A DNA stretch of 64,000 nt, taken from assembly GCA_051294375.1 (NCBI GenBank), contig CM119270.1:5974027-6038026 (forward strand), in the 5' to 3' direction. The position numbers were made by a program, and so were the translations under genes. How positions within the stretch are numbered: position 1 is the first letter of the stretch; every line of letters starts with the position of its first letter. This DNA is from Paraspadella gotoi. Lineage: Eukaryota; Chaetognatha. Below, piece after piece: positions 46,260-57,944 of the stretch. The notes under the pieces were generated by a model. That model ran no database searches. It was given only the letters and a program-made list of their open reading frames with translations, and was not told the origin of the DNA.

Positions 46260-49200
46260 ATGAGTCTTGCCGGACTCGTCGTCTCCACGCTGCTGAATGC
46301 GGTCGATGTGATGACCGATCTCCGCACAGCCCTAGCACATTTCCAATACGAAAACGATGAATTCAAAAAAATAGGTGAGTGAAGAGACAGTAATTATTGA
46401 TAAGTGTTAATGACAGAACCGTTCAATATAAGCAGTCCCTGAGCTTCGGATCAGGCTGTAACACCATGTTACAGGCGGGTTAAGCGCCCCGTCCCTCTTA
46501 ATTGCCAGACGACCACCGGGCTAGAACCCCGGACCTTTGGGTTGGGAGGCGAATGACTTGCCTCCGGCACCAATGGCCACTGATGAACGGTTGGTGGATT
46601 TTAGTCCATCATACATCCCCCCTCCCGTAGGGAAAAGTCTGGTGCGTCTCTTCAGTGAATTGTTGTTGTTGGTGGAAAGTTCGTCACTATTCACTAAGTT
46701 GAGGCATGTCGCCTGATGTGTTGTGGGCAGAAAGTGCATCGCCAGGTTAAGGCATGTCGCCTGAAAGTGTTGTTGTTGCTGTTGTGTTCGGAAGTCGGGC
46801 TCACCAATGAAGAGACAGTAATCATTGATAAGTGTTAATGACAGAACGTTCAATATAAGCAGTCCCTGAGCTTCGGATTAGGCTGGTAACACCAATGTTT
46901 ACAGGCGGGTTAAGCGGCCCCGTCCCTCTTAACTTGCCAGACGACCACCGGCTAGAACCCCGACCTTTGGGTTGGGAGGCGAATGATTGCCTCCGGCATC
47001 AATGGCCACTGATGAACGGTTGGTGGATTTTAGTCCACCATATGAGAATCTTTTAAGATTTTTTTTTTTTTTGTAAAACGTAATATCAGTTTTGTGAAAA
47101 TCTTCAAAATTGATATGTGGTGGTATATTCACCCCGCCTCACGTCCACCATCTGTTGGCTTAGAGGGAGAACGCACCATCCAAGCGTTGCGTTCCATCCA
47201 CAGTCCTAACATCTTCCCTCTGGGTTGGCAAAGCGAAACCGTCCTCAGGTAACCGCGCCAGTGGCAGGAGGCATCGCTGAGGGTCGGAAGCCCCAAAGCC
47301 AACAGTGAGATGCCTCGTACCAACTGGCGTCACAGGCGACCCGGCTGTTGCCATAGTTGAATCAATTTTGCACCTATTCATCAAAAAAAACCTTAACTTG
47401 TTACCAAAGGTAGAGGCCTTGTGTCTACCCTCGTCATCCACGCAGTGGTCGCTTTTTATTTCGGACTCACCCACCTCATGAAGTTCAGAGCCATATATCC
47501 CCGCCTCTTGGGGACGCGCGCTCGATGGGCCTTTCTTTTGAGCTTCGTCGGCCTGGGCTCGATTCCCTTATCGATTGATTTATACTTGGATCAGGTAGGT
47601 AGGGCATTGACGGAATAATGTCAAAATGTTCAGGTGAGGTGACCACTTAAAATAAATACTGTGCGTAATACGTAGAGTGGACTTTATAGTTATATATAAT
47701 TATTAAAGCGTAGCAAAAATATTAAAATCAAGTAGAATCAAAATTCGAATAGTAGATCATGAAGAGGCTTATTTTTTTATTTTTCAATTTTCTTATACGC
47801 CCATATTTATAATTATATATAGAAAATGTTAAAATTTTAAAATGGTTTTTTTTCTATTTTTGAAAGCAGATTCGAATTCCTCACGAAAAGTTGATAAACG
47901 GAAATAGAACTCTTTTTAGAAAATTATTTCATTAAGTGGGTCCTGGACTTGCAATCAGGCTTGGAAGGGTCTCTGCTCCCCCAAGCGTCCTTGTGCTTCC
48001 CATAAGGGAGGTACCGGACTTGAATTGAACCCGATACTTAGTACCTTTTGACCATAGGGTACTTGCTTTAGTCAATGAGCTTCCAGGTCACAAATCGCCA
48101 CTGAGTGTGAGTTATCTTTAGATGGGGTGAAACTGGGCATAGGGCTTTGCCCGCTACAGATCAACATTAGCTTTTTATTCCTATCAAATTCATTAATTTT
48201 TTTTTAATCATTTTTAATCTTTGTCAATCAATACTCTTTGTTTTTAGACAAGGTCATTGGCTTCAAATTTGGGCGAAAAAGACGACATTATAAATAAACT
48301 GAACTTGATCCATGTTTTATTAGAGTCATTTCCTCAAATGGTAATTTCAAGGCCGGTTAAAAACTGTTTCGCATCATATATAAAAAAAAATTTTATATAA
48401 CTGGTTTTTTTGTTTTTTTGATTAGGTATTACAAACTATATCACAAGTGTTCCTTTGGACTTTACATTCTCGATACCTGTGCATCCATAACAATTTTTTT
48501 TATTCATATTACGATGATCAACGTCTCGGGAAATTACTGCATATTGATTCGAATATGTCTAATTCAGAGAATTCATTTACAAAACCATGTCACTGCGATT
48601 ATATTAGAAAATTATATCGTAGGAGCTATATTTGCAAATGGAGTATTATGGAAAACTGGTTCACCTTAATTTCGATAGCAATGTCAACAATCAGCCTTGC
48701 CAAAGTTGCCATTGATTTCAGAGACTTTACTCAACTTACAGTACAATCCAACAGAGGCACTCTATGTTTTAACCAATTATCATACTTTTGTGGAATATTT
48801 CAGGGTGCGTTTGGTTTACTTGTTTGTATTACTATTTTAACAAATAAGTCCTTACAAACAAACTATTTATTTTATGGTTTGTTTATTTTAATGCCTTTCA
48901 GAGTTTTTACCTTTGGAGAAATGTTTACTATTTTAAGATGGCTATGTATGAATACAAATTTATATTCATCAGACAAATTTTCCTATCATATTGCTCTTTT
49001 ACCAATACTTAATTTTCTTTTTTCTTCTTTTTTTTCCTATTGTGACAAGTTTATTTTACTTAAGGACAGAGGGTTTGTCAAGATCGTTAATAAACTTAAC
49101 TTATTAAAACTTTTCAATTATCCTGCACCGAAGTTTTTCTTTTATCGTTTTAATCATGGTGCTTACTATATTACCAAAAGAAGTATTGATAATCGGTTTA

Positions 49201-50447
49201 GAACAGCATTGGGATCAGTATTAAGAATCTTTCCTTTGACAAAATATGTGTCTTGGATTGGCTATAGAATTAGCTTTGAAATTCATCTAGGAAACTATGC
49301 AGCTCTCTCTACAGACCAAATTGTGTTGGATGTTATGTTGTTGATAGATAATACACTAAGCACGTTATATACTGCTTTAGTTTTTTGGGAAAAAAATTGC
49401 CCTGGATTATTTTGGATTTTATGCGTCTGGAACCTCATTTTATGTTTTAAATTGTATTTTCTCATTTTCATTAATGTACGCCATGTTAATTTTATTGCAT
49501 TACGAGATACTTTTTTCGGTCATAAAACTATTAGTCCATTTGTTTATCCAGGAAAATGGCCAGTTGAGCTTACAAAAGTACCTTTGTCAGCAATTAAAAA
49601 AAGAATAGCGACATCTTTCTGGATGGTGAATATTGGTGAAACTTTATTTTCAGTTGTATGGCATGTCTTTTTAACGTGCTTCGCGATAAATATAATTGAA
49701 GAATTTGTTAAATTGCCAAAAGAAAAATTACAGAAATGCAGATCAATTTACTCACGTAGTATCACGCTATTTATTGGACTCCTATATTCATCTTTTTCAC
49801 TAACAGCTCCTTTTCTCAGATTGTTCCAAACACAAATCGTGCAACAGATTGCCGAAGATTATTTATTTTCTTGTAATATATCCATTAATCACCCTGAACA
49901 AGTAAAACCATCTCGCAGTGATAATATTTTTTTAATCAGTCATTTAGTAAAATTGTATTACTTTTGGTCGTGCTTATTAACTCTGCCTCTTTATAAATTT
50001 ATACTCGAGCATTTTCTCACCAAATATTCAAACAATTGTAGAATAATATTTTGTTGTTTTACAATTTTAATGTTCGTATCTTTTTACGGAATCAAGAAGA
50101 AAACTTCTCAGTTGGAAATTGAATCGAATGTCGCGACAGAATTTCGGCGCGATGTCATTCGTGTAATTGAGGAATATTTGATTGAGACCGAATCACGAAG
50201 GCTACATAGTTACCGACATTTTGACCCTATTTACTCGGTCGCCATTTATCACTACGAATATAAGGACTTTTGCAGGTTGAACAAAGAATTTTCTAGCGCG
50301 ACATCAAACGCTTCGGGAAGATCCTCCCACGCGGCAGTCAAATGGCTGGTGAACTTTGTGCAAGAGTCTCACGATAATACGAAACTGGACATTTACTTTC
50401 TGACTTTAATCTTAATTCCAGCGACGGTCTATTTATCTTTTTTTTAA
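46260..50447 (+). CDS. XK-related-like multi-pass membrane protein
   Basis: XK/CED-8 family proteins are multi-span membrane proteins; several are caspase-activated lipid scramblases. Four exons with matching phase: 46260-46374, 47410-47594, 48248-48340 and 48426-50447, giving 804 residues. The family-like parts are LVVSTLLNAVDVMTDLRTAL (first span with D..TD) and LNLIHVLLESFPQM joined across the exon 3/4 splice to VLQTISQVFL, the E(S/T)xPQLxLQ motif typical of XK proteins. Further hydrophobic spans fill the 2-kb last exon, which ends with a cytosolic tail. Family members are usually 370-580 residues, so this one is long; extra length lies in the last exon. Introns 1 and 2 are loaded with SINE-like repeats. 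The last exon is strongly AT-rich in codon use compared with the SH3-adaptor and chitinase exons. AATAAA lies at 50447-50452. Confidence 0.7.
46381..47043 (-). repeat. SINE-like family S1, dimeric copy in XK intron 1
   Basis: Two units start with the same 'gaagagacagtaat' at 46381 and 46810. The first continues into a tail with 'attgttgttgttggtggaaa' and 'gaggcatgtcgcctga'; the second stops at 'ttttagtccaccata'. On the minus strand each unit holds a tRNA-like segment with a B-box-like GGGTTCTAGCCC and an upstream GCCGGAGG... segment. The same dimer arrangement occurs at 51391-52033. The first unit begins six bases after the exon 1 donor. Confidence 0.7.
47125..47360 (+). repeat. SINE-like family S3, copy 2 (inverted relative to copy 1)
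   Basis: Reverse complement of 45620-45880, diverged by about a fifth by eye. Lies in intron 1 of the XK-like gene, ending about 50 bases before exon 2. Confidence 0.6.
47935..48165 (-). repeat. SINE-like family S4 in XK intron 2
   Basis: GC-richer island in AT-rich intron, from 'agtgggtcctggacttgcaa' to 'ctttgcccgctacagatc'. The complement contains GGGTTCAATTCAAGTCC, a B-box-like string, suggesting a tRNA-derived element on the minus strand. Only one copy seen in this window. Confidence 0.4.
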
Positions 50448-50452
50448 ATAAA

Positions 50453-51390
50453 TTAGGGACTATAAATATTTGATAATTATCTGTTCGCATGAGTTGTATA
50501 CAAAAAAAATAATTTCGTTTCAATTTAGTTAACTATACTTTTTGACATTTTTAAAAACAATTTTCGAAAAATTAAAAAGATACTTAACTTTTTGTCCTCC
50601 CTAACTTATTTCACACCACCACATTTATTTCCTGCTTTTTACTCTGTTTATGAATTTCTTTGAGCTTTTAAATTCGAATAAATAAGATTTTATATTTGTA
50701 TTTATATTAGAATTATAATAGTAATAATATAATCGTTGTATTTGGGTCTGCCACTTTTATCCATTCTCCTAATAACCATAAAACTACTAAAAAGCTACTG
50801 AATTTCCAGAATGCCATCCTATTGGATCCTTCGATGCCTTTCGATTTGGTTATTTAAGGAAGAAATCTGATTTTTGTTTTGATTTTTTTTTAAGACCATC
50901 TTGTCTGGAAATAGCAACTTTTTCCAAAATTCAGAAATACGTAACAAAAAAGAAAGCATAGCTCATGACTAGAGCGTCAATTATTAGAACAAGGGGAATG
51001 AATTTTTAAAAGAATGTCGTGCCAACGTTGGTAAAAAACTTCGTCGGTTAAGTTTGGGGCGTCTCTCTCTCTCTCTCTCTCTTCTCTCTGCTCTCTCTCT
51101 CTCTCTCTCTCTTTCTTGTCATGAATGGGATAATTAACAGATCCAATATTCGATCTCCGATGATGCTCGAAAAGAAAAAAAAAAATAAGAATTCAATTAA
51201 TTAAACGAATATTTTCCTATATTGCCAATATATTTCTCAAATTAAATGTCAACTTTTTTCTTTAATTCAAAATATACGCATATATATATATTGAGCTTAT
51301 TACGCAGAATTCTATTCTTCCAAAAGTTAGTTTGGAACTCGCACAAAATCAAAATCGCCATACGTTTTTTAAACGAAAAAAAACCAGGTG
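50453..51390. other. AT-rich intergenic DNA with CT microsatellite
   Basis: No gene is visible. A (CT)n tract lies at 51061-51112. The segment follows the XK-like stop. Confidence 0.6.
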
Positions 51391-52033
51391 AAGAGACAGT
51401 AATTATTGATAAGTGTTAATGACAGAACCGTTCAATATAAGCAGTCCCTGAGCTTCGGATCAGGCTGTAACACCGTGTTACAGGCGGGTTAAGCGGCCCG
51501 TCCCTCTTAACTGCCAGACGACCACCGGGCTAGAACCCCGGACCTTTGGGTTGGGAGGGCGAATGTCTTGCCTCCAGGCACATGGCCGCTGATGAAGGTT
51601 GTGGATTTTAGTCCACCATACATCCCCCCTCCCGTAGGGAAAAGTCTGTTGCGTCTCTTCAGTGAATTGTTGTTGTTGGTGAAGTTCGTCACCAAGTTGA
51701 GGCATGTCGCCTGATGTGTTGTGGGCGGAAAGTGCATCGCCAGGGAAGTGCATCGCCAAGTGTTGTTGTTGCTGTTGTGTTCGGAAGTCGGGCTCTCCAA
51801 TGAAGAGACAGTAATTATTGATAAGTGTTAATGACAGAACCGTTCAATATAAGCAGTCCCTGAGCTTCGGATCAGGCTGTAACACCGTGTTACAGGCGGG
51901 TTAAGCGCCCCGTCCTCTTAACTGCCAGACGACCACGGGCTAGAACCCCGGACCTTTGGGTTGGGAGGCGAATGTCTTGCCTCCGGCACCAATGGCGGCT
52001 CATGAACGGTTGGTGGATTTTAGTCCACCATAC
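51391..52033 (-). repeat. SINE-like family S1, second dimeric copy
   Basis: Units start at 51391 and 51802. The dimer layout, including the linking tail with 'gttgttgctgttgtgttcgg', is the same as at 46381-47043, so the dimer itself is the mobile or duplicated form. ORFs here are artefacts of the repeat. Confidence 0.7.
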
Positions 52034-52780
52034 AGGCATTTTTCGTTGACGCAATGGCCTTGTAATTGCTGAGAATTCTGGTTTCATTGCGACAGATTCA
52101 TAGCAGCGGCTGGAGGCGATCCGATGGGCCCATGGTCCAGCTGGTGAGTCTCCACAGTCCACATACCCTTGGCGCCATAAGTGATCGTCTCCGTTGCTAA
52201 ACAACAATTTTTTATTAGGGTCAATGTATATACACTACCAATTAAAAAAATAGGAACTCTTCAAAATAATAACATTTTGATAGATTTTCCTTCAAACTTT
52301 ATTATGTTAAAATTTTATGAAAATTACACACTACGCAGTAGAGCGTAGTGAAAGTTGCATACGAAAATTCTAAAAGTCAATTATGAACGACTTACCATCA
52401 GTGAACATTAATTAAAAAAAAATAATGTTATCTAATTTTCGCAGTAGGCTATATTTATATATATTATTATCTTTATAAAATCGAAAAATTTCAAAATAGG
52501 ATTTTCTTAATTTTGAAGGCTGATTTGAATTTCTCCTCAAAAGTTGATAAAAAAAATCTAAATAATTTTTATTAAATGGGTTAAAAATTAAAAAAACTAT
52601 ATTTAATATATAAAATTTTAATTTTCAGCTTAAAATATAGGTTTTTTGATATTTTAGCAACTTAATGAAATAATTTTTAAAAAAGAGTTATATGTTCTTT
52701 ATATCAACTTTTCATGACTAATCCAAATCTGCAAAAAATCTTACAAAAAACTATTTTGAATTTTACCATTTATTGGATTT

Positions 52781-53010
52781 GTAGTGGTAGTATTTCATAC
52801 CCACTACTCGTCCGAGAATCAGCAGCACCTATGGCGCCGGAGGTAGCACGAGCTCCTCCCAACCCAAAGAACTCGGGTTCGCGCCCTGCTGATTCACACA
52901 AGTAAAAGCGGGACGGGGCATCTAACAACCTGTAGTGTCGGACTAAAGCCCGATCCGAAGTTCGGGACCTTGTGTGCAACGGACGGTAGACTGCTAGCGG
53001 CATCGTCTTC
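52781..53010 (+). repeat. SINE-like family S2, copy 1
   Basis: Begins 'gtagtggtagtatttcatac' and contains a tRNA-like core with 'ggcgccggaggtagcacgag' (A-box region) and 'actcgggttcgcgccc' (B box GGTTCGNNCC). Repeats at 53200-53430. The intervening 53011-53200 has 'acacctctgcc' repeats and separates the two copies. Confidence 0.65.
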
Positions 53011-53199
53011 CACATTGGTGAGCCCACACGAACACGCTGGCACGTTAATACACCTCTGCCCGGGCATGTTAACACACCTCTGCCTCGACCATCGGTGTGA
53101 AGACGGGAGCAGGAATAGGCAGCCCTCTAGAGTGCTCGGGCACAACGCGTGCATCATAGCCATCACACTTGCGCGGGTGTGTGATGCCTAGGGGGGATG

Positions 53200-53430
53200 G
53201 TAGTGGTAGTATTTCATACCCCACTACTCGTCGAGAATCAGCAGCACCTATGGCGCCGGAGGTAGCACGAGCTCCCCCACCCAACGACTCGGGTTCGCGC
53301 CCTGCTGATTCACACAAGTAAAAGCGGGACGGGGCGTCTAACCCACCTGTAGTGTCGGACTACAGCCCGATCCGAAGTTCGGGACCTTGTGTGCAACGGA
53401 CGGTAAACTGCTAGCGGCATCGTCTTCGAC
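53200..53430 (+). repeat. SINE-like family S2, copy 2
   Basis: Near-identical to 52781-53010 (same start and same 'ctgctagcggcatcgtcttc' end). High identity suggests a recent tandem duplication or recent activity. Confidence 0.65.
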
Positions 53431-53731
53431 AGATTAGTACTATGTATAAATATGGCCTACTGCGTAAATTGTAAAATTTATAATCCAATTTTTTTTATAT
53501 AGAAATGTTCTTTAGTATAATGTTGTTCGTTCATCACTTTTAGAATTTTAATTAAAGTTAATTTATAATTTTTACTACGCTTGACTACACAGCAAATAAA
53601 GCTGACAAAAACTTTCGTAAGTTCGTTTGATTCAATAAAGTTAATTATTAACTCTTAAGAAAATTTGTTAAAAAAGAGCATCTTTAAAATCGACTATAGG
53701 GAGAAAAATAAAACGAATTAACACTTGGACG

Positions 53732-56716
53732 ATGACGTTGTCGTCGACGATAAATGCGACGACGACGACGACGTTGATGAACGCGACTATGGGAGGTCAC
53801 GCGGATCCCGATGGCGCAGCCGTGTACGTCATCGTCGTCATCATGTTTTACGCCTGTTTTATGGTGTTGTTCATCGGCATCATTACTTGTAGCAAGGTTT
53901 GATTCGGTTTGCTGTACGCTTACGATGTTCACGGCAACGCGGCAGGAAGTGGTAGGGGCTAAAATAGAATTCATACAATTGAAACATTCTTTAAATATTA
54001 TACTACTTCATTGTTGGGAAGCCTGGTCACTTGAAGTGAATAAACAAGACGTGAGAGAGTCTTGCTTAAAAGCTAGCAGAAACATGCTATGTTTAATCTT
54101 GTAAGTGTGATGGAGGCCTTAAACCACAAAGCTGTCCAAAGTCAGGGACAAGATAGCTTATTTATTAAATGAATGGATAATTTTATATTTGTTGACCAAT
54201 TTCATAGAATTATTGGCAATTGACACGTTGCTACCTTATTCCCCATCATCGCTACATCATCGCTACATCATCCCTTCATTCGACAGCAATACTCGGACGA
54301 CGAAGAAGTGGAACGCTACGTCAACCATCATCTCCGTCAAGAAAAATCCATGGTGCAACTGGAGATCGCTTACCAGATGACGCTCAATCGCCTCATTGAA
54401 TCCGCCTCCGCTTCGACATTCATGATGTCCAACGACAGAGTTCGCAGGTGTGAAGGGTATGGTGTTGTCAACGCTGTCTAGAAGGGTCAGCGTACCGAGT
54501 ATGTTATCTTGCTGGTTCTCTTTTCCAATTGTGCCCCATCTGTATTCTTTAATTCCTAAACCCTATTACTTAACCTAAACTATTACTAACTATTACTAAC
54601 TCTCATCACTAACGTTTTTCTTTAACCTAATCTTTTATCTTAAAATATAAGTAAATTCCCATTTTTAGATGTAATAGAGTCTTCGCGAAAAATAAGGCCG
54701 AAGCAAGGTCTAGTGTTCAATCCCCTTACGGTCACGCTGGTTAAAGTGTGACGGTGTCGGCATAAACACGCTTGTGACGTGGGATCCTCTCTGTAGGTCC
54801 AAATTCCTGAGCGCCAGCTGTTGGGAGAGCCCTCCCACCCCGGGCATCACACATGTCTCCTCGTTGCCATACTGAACGATATAATAAATTACTAGGTACC
54901 AAGTTTTTTATTTATTTTCTTTTCCGCTGTTTAGAAGTGAGCGAAACTACAGAGTTGCAGCGAATGGAGCTGCAGCAGCCGGTGGACCTGGTGGAGCAGG
55001 TGAGACCAGAGTAGCGGCGGTCCCGGGATCGCGAGATGGATCGGCGGAGAAGCGGAGGAGGAGGCGGAGGAAAGGAGGAGTAAGGGAAGGAAAAGAAGAA
55101 AGGAGGGACGGAAGATCTTGGTTAAAGAGGCCGAGCTTCTTGGCGAATCGCAAAACGCTGGGGAAAGTGGATGAGGAAGAAGGTGAGATAATTGGGGGGA
55201 GAGAGTGGGAGAGAGGGGGAGAGAGGGAGGGAATGAGTTATGAAGAGGAGAGAAAAATTGGGGGGGGTGAAGGCAAATAGCGAAATGGAGGATTAATAGA
55301 ATTTTATAAGATTTTAGATCAGAGGAATCGTGAAAGAAAACGTTACCGATTTCCGGCTCATGAAAGTTTTCTTTTTCCCCGACTTTAGCACCTAACGGTG
55401 CAATGGGCTATTGCTTATTGCTTATGCTCCTAAAGCTTGACGGGCCGGTTTAATCAACCTCGGATCCCAAGTTCCGGAAAGCGAGGCGACTGAAGAATGT
55501 TGGGCTATACTCGCCGTCAGAGGGCTATGGTGACCCCCTCTCGGTCACTTCCTGAACATATTCACATTTTTTTTTTTAAATGGTTGACTTTTTTTGTTTC
55601 ATTCATCTCTTTTGCGATCGAAGATCGATTTGATTAAATGTTATTACGATCACTAAGTTAACGAAGATTTTCAATCGTCTCGATCGATCGTCATTTTCGC
55701 TCAAAAGTTCCTTCGTCGTTGCAGAGACGTTTTGCGGCCGCGTCGGCGGCGGCGGCGGGGGCGGCGTCAATGACCCGACGAAGGAGGAAGAGAGGAGAAG
55801 GTTCATTGCGTCCGATAATGAAGAGAGAGAGAATGAAGGTAAATGAAGCCGAAAACCTTGTTCTCTCTCTCTCTCTTAGTGAATTATGCCCCTCGTTTTT
55901 GTGATGTCGAAGGCGACTTTGATAGCGTCGACGATGCCGACGACGACGACGACGAAGTCGACGACGAAAACATAAGCCCGAGAGTCTTGTTAGCGACGGG
56001 TAAATTCTTTTCGAGTTTAACTAAAACAATAAACTAAATTTAATTCGTGATGATAAATTTCAAATACGAAATAATAAATCTGATATAATAAATCCAATTC
56101 CATGCTATCACCGCATAATTTCATCAACGGAACGATCAATCAATCGCTCATCAATCAGCCTTTACAATAAATCCCCATCCTCTTTCCCTTTCACCAGCCA
56201 ACGGCAACTCCGCCGGCGCCTTCGTCATCGTCTCCCTCGAAGACGGCGGAACGATGCAGCAGCAGCTTCAGCAGCAGCGAAACAAGTCCCGGCGGAGCAG
56301 CATGACCTCGACGGACGGGGACGGCGACGCTGCGTCGGCTACTGCGTCGACGCAGGAGACGAGACCGCGGACGAGATCTTTTGATTTTTATCGGTCGGTT
56401 TTTTTTTGTTTTTTTTTATGTAGTGTTTTGTTATGGTTAAGCGTCAGTTGCATTGTATTAGTTTTTTTTTCTATTTCAAAAGATAGAAGTTAAAATCATC
56501 TCGTCCTCCCTCCGTAAAAGGTCCGTGCCCGAACTCTGCCCACGACCCCGAGCAATGAGCGCCGCGACCGCGCGCCCTCTTGCGTGCCCTCTGGCGGTCG
56601 AAGCTACGATAACGAGATCGTCATCGTCGCTGTCGCCATCTAACGTCGTAGTCTGCACGAGACGAGGAAAGTCGGCCGACGCTTCGCCCGCCTCTTCGAC
56701 TCACGTTCTTTGCTGA
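53732..56716 (+). CDS. Single-pass membrane protein with long charged cytosolic tail
   Basis: Seven exons chain with exact phase: 53732-53896, 54287-54447, 54935-55182, 55725-55838, 55880-55999, 56198-56393 and 56521-56716, giving 399 residues. The short N-terminus is Thr-rich with NAT glycosylation sites (residues 8 and 17) and no signal peptide. One span follows (residues 31-52, VYVIVVIMFYACFMVLFIGI). Next comes the juxtamembrane YSDDEEVERYVNHHLRQEKS, an Ala/Gly and Arg-rich region (RRRRRRKGG), a Gly run, an acidic run (SVDDADDDDDEVDDEN), a Gln run and a Ser-rich end. The layout (short glycosylated outside, one span, cytosolic tail) resembles KCNE/MPS potassium-channel beta subunits, but the match is only by architecture. 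The introns carry R1, S5 and S6 repeats. Confidence 0.6.
54027..54207 (+). repeat. R1 repeat, long form
   Basis: Second long copy, matching 150-346 from 'agtgaataaac' through 'tgatggaggccttaaaccac' to 'tgaccaatttcata'. It lies in intron 1 of the single-pass membrane protein gene. Confidence 0.75.
54655..54880 (+). repeat. SINE-like family S5 in intron 2
   Basis: GC-richer island holding 'ctagtgttcaatcccctt' (B-box-like GTTCAATCC), then 'ggtgtcggcataaacacgct' and 'gggagagccctcccaccccg'. One copy in this window. Confidence 0.4.
55388..55560. repeat. SINE-like family S6 in intron 3
   Basis: GC-richer island ('gcacctaacggtgcaatggg', 'gacgggccggtttaatcaac', 'accccctctcggtcacttcc') in an AT-rich intron. 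One copy only; nature inferred from its likeness to neighbouring repeats. Confidence 0.35.
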
Positions 56717-57210
56717 AACTGAAGGTTGATAGGGTGCGGTGGAGGGGGGGCGTGATTCGAAGATGGGAGAGGTGTGGGTATGTTTGGGTGGGATTGGAAG
56801 ACGTGGCCTTACTTTTGGGTTGAGAAGATCTGCCCATTTTCGTTTCGAGTTTGTTCACGATGTTTGACAACAAAAAATGGTCACTTAGTCTTAATATTCC
56901 AAGAAGAACCTTTGATTGTTTGTTTGTTTTTTTTTTGTGTTTTTTTTTTACCACGAAATGAACAATGTTAAATTGGCTAATTTGCTGTTCGTGGCAATCG
57001 TTAATAAGCGTGACATTTTTTAAACGAGCCCAGTTACACGGTGAATATCCTGCTTTTCGGATTTTTTTTTTTTTAATTGAACAAACTTACTCGCATCTTA
57101 AATCCGTTGTTGCTCTGACACAGTTGCTCAATTGTTCCGCACAAAAAGTTGATTTACTTCTGCTTGGTTTTTTTTAAACATTTCTGTTTTTTACTTTTAA
57201 TAAATTTTGC

Positions 57211-57692
57211 AAAAGATTTACAATTTTTGACGTTTTGTTATTAGTAGATTACCCAGTGCAGACCCCCCAAAAAATATCTTCAGACATAAAATAACATGCA
57301 ATGGTTATATTTCACAAATTAATTACAGGTTTACTGTGAACAAATAAAACATGAATAAATGCTTCTAATTCATAATAAAGAATACGATATCACATTCCGA
57401 CACTTATGAGCATAAAGGCAAACTTTTTTGTAAATAATGTAATATATCAAAAAAGATTTACAATTTTTTGACCTTTTGTTATTAGAAGATTACCCAGTGC
57501 AGACCCCCCCAAAAAATATCTTCAGACATAAAAATAACATGCAATGGTTATATTTCACAAATTAATTACAGGTTTACTGTGAACAAATAAAACACGAATA
57601 AATGCTTCTAATTCATAATAAAGAATACGATATCACATTCCGACACTTATGAGCAAAAAGGCAAACTTTTTGTAAATAATGTAATATATCAA
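57211..57692 (+). repeat. Tandem duplication, two 240-bp units
   Basis: Units 57211-57450 and 57451-57692 are nearly identical ('aaaagatttacaattttt' to 'taaataatgtaatatatcaa'), differing by a few indels in homopolymers. No coding potential. Lies between convergent genes. Confidence 0.9.
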
Positions 57693-57815
57693 AAAAAGAA
57701 TAAAAAAAAATTCAGCTCACCAGTTATGATTCATAACTTATGACTCATAAAAAAATTAAATAGAAAGGTGTATGAGTTTAATGTAAGCAATCATATCCCG
57801 TAAAACAACTGAGAT

Positions 57816-57894
57816 AAAGTTGATGTTAAAGACTTTTCTGTTACAAATGTTTATCATAAACATTTGTAACAGAAAAGTCTTTAACATCAACTTT
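57816..57894. repeat. Perfect palindrome, 39-bp arms, 1-bp spacer
   Basis: Left arm 57816-57854 and right arm 57856-57894 are exact reverse complements around a single C at 57855. The left arm begins 'aaagttgatgttaaagactt'. It lies 50 bases beyond the stop of the receptor gene at 57945 (that is, in its likely 3' UTR) and would form a 39-bp hairpin in RNA. Confidence 0.97.
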
Positions 57895-57944
57895 GAAGGA
57901 AAAAAAAATCAATGCATACTAGTCAATTAATACTGAAACTAAAA

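Noticed and set aside
51478-52207. ORFs of 93-105 codons around 51.5-52.2 kb and 46.5-47.5 kb
   Set aside because: They repeat the same peptide in every S1/S3 copy and follow the SINE-like sequence, with frame breaks between copies.
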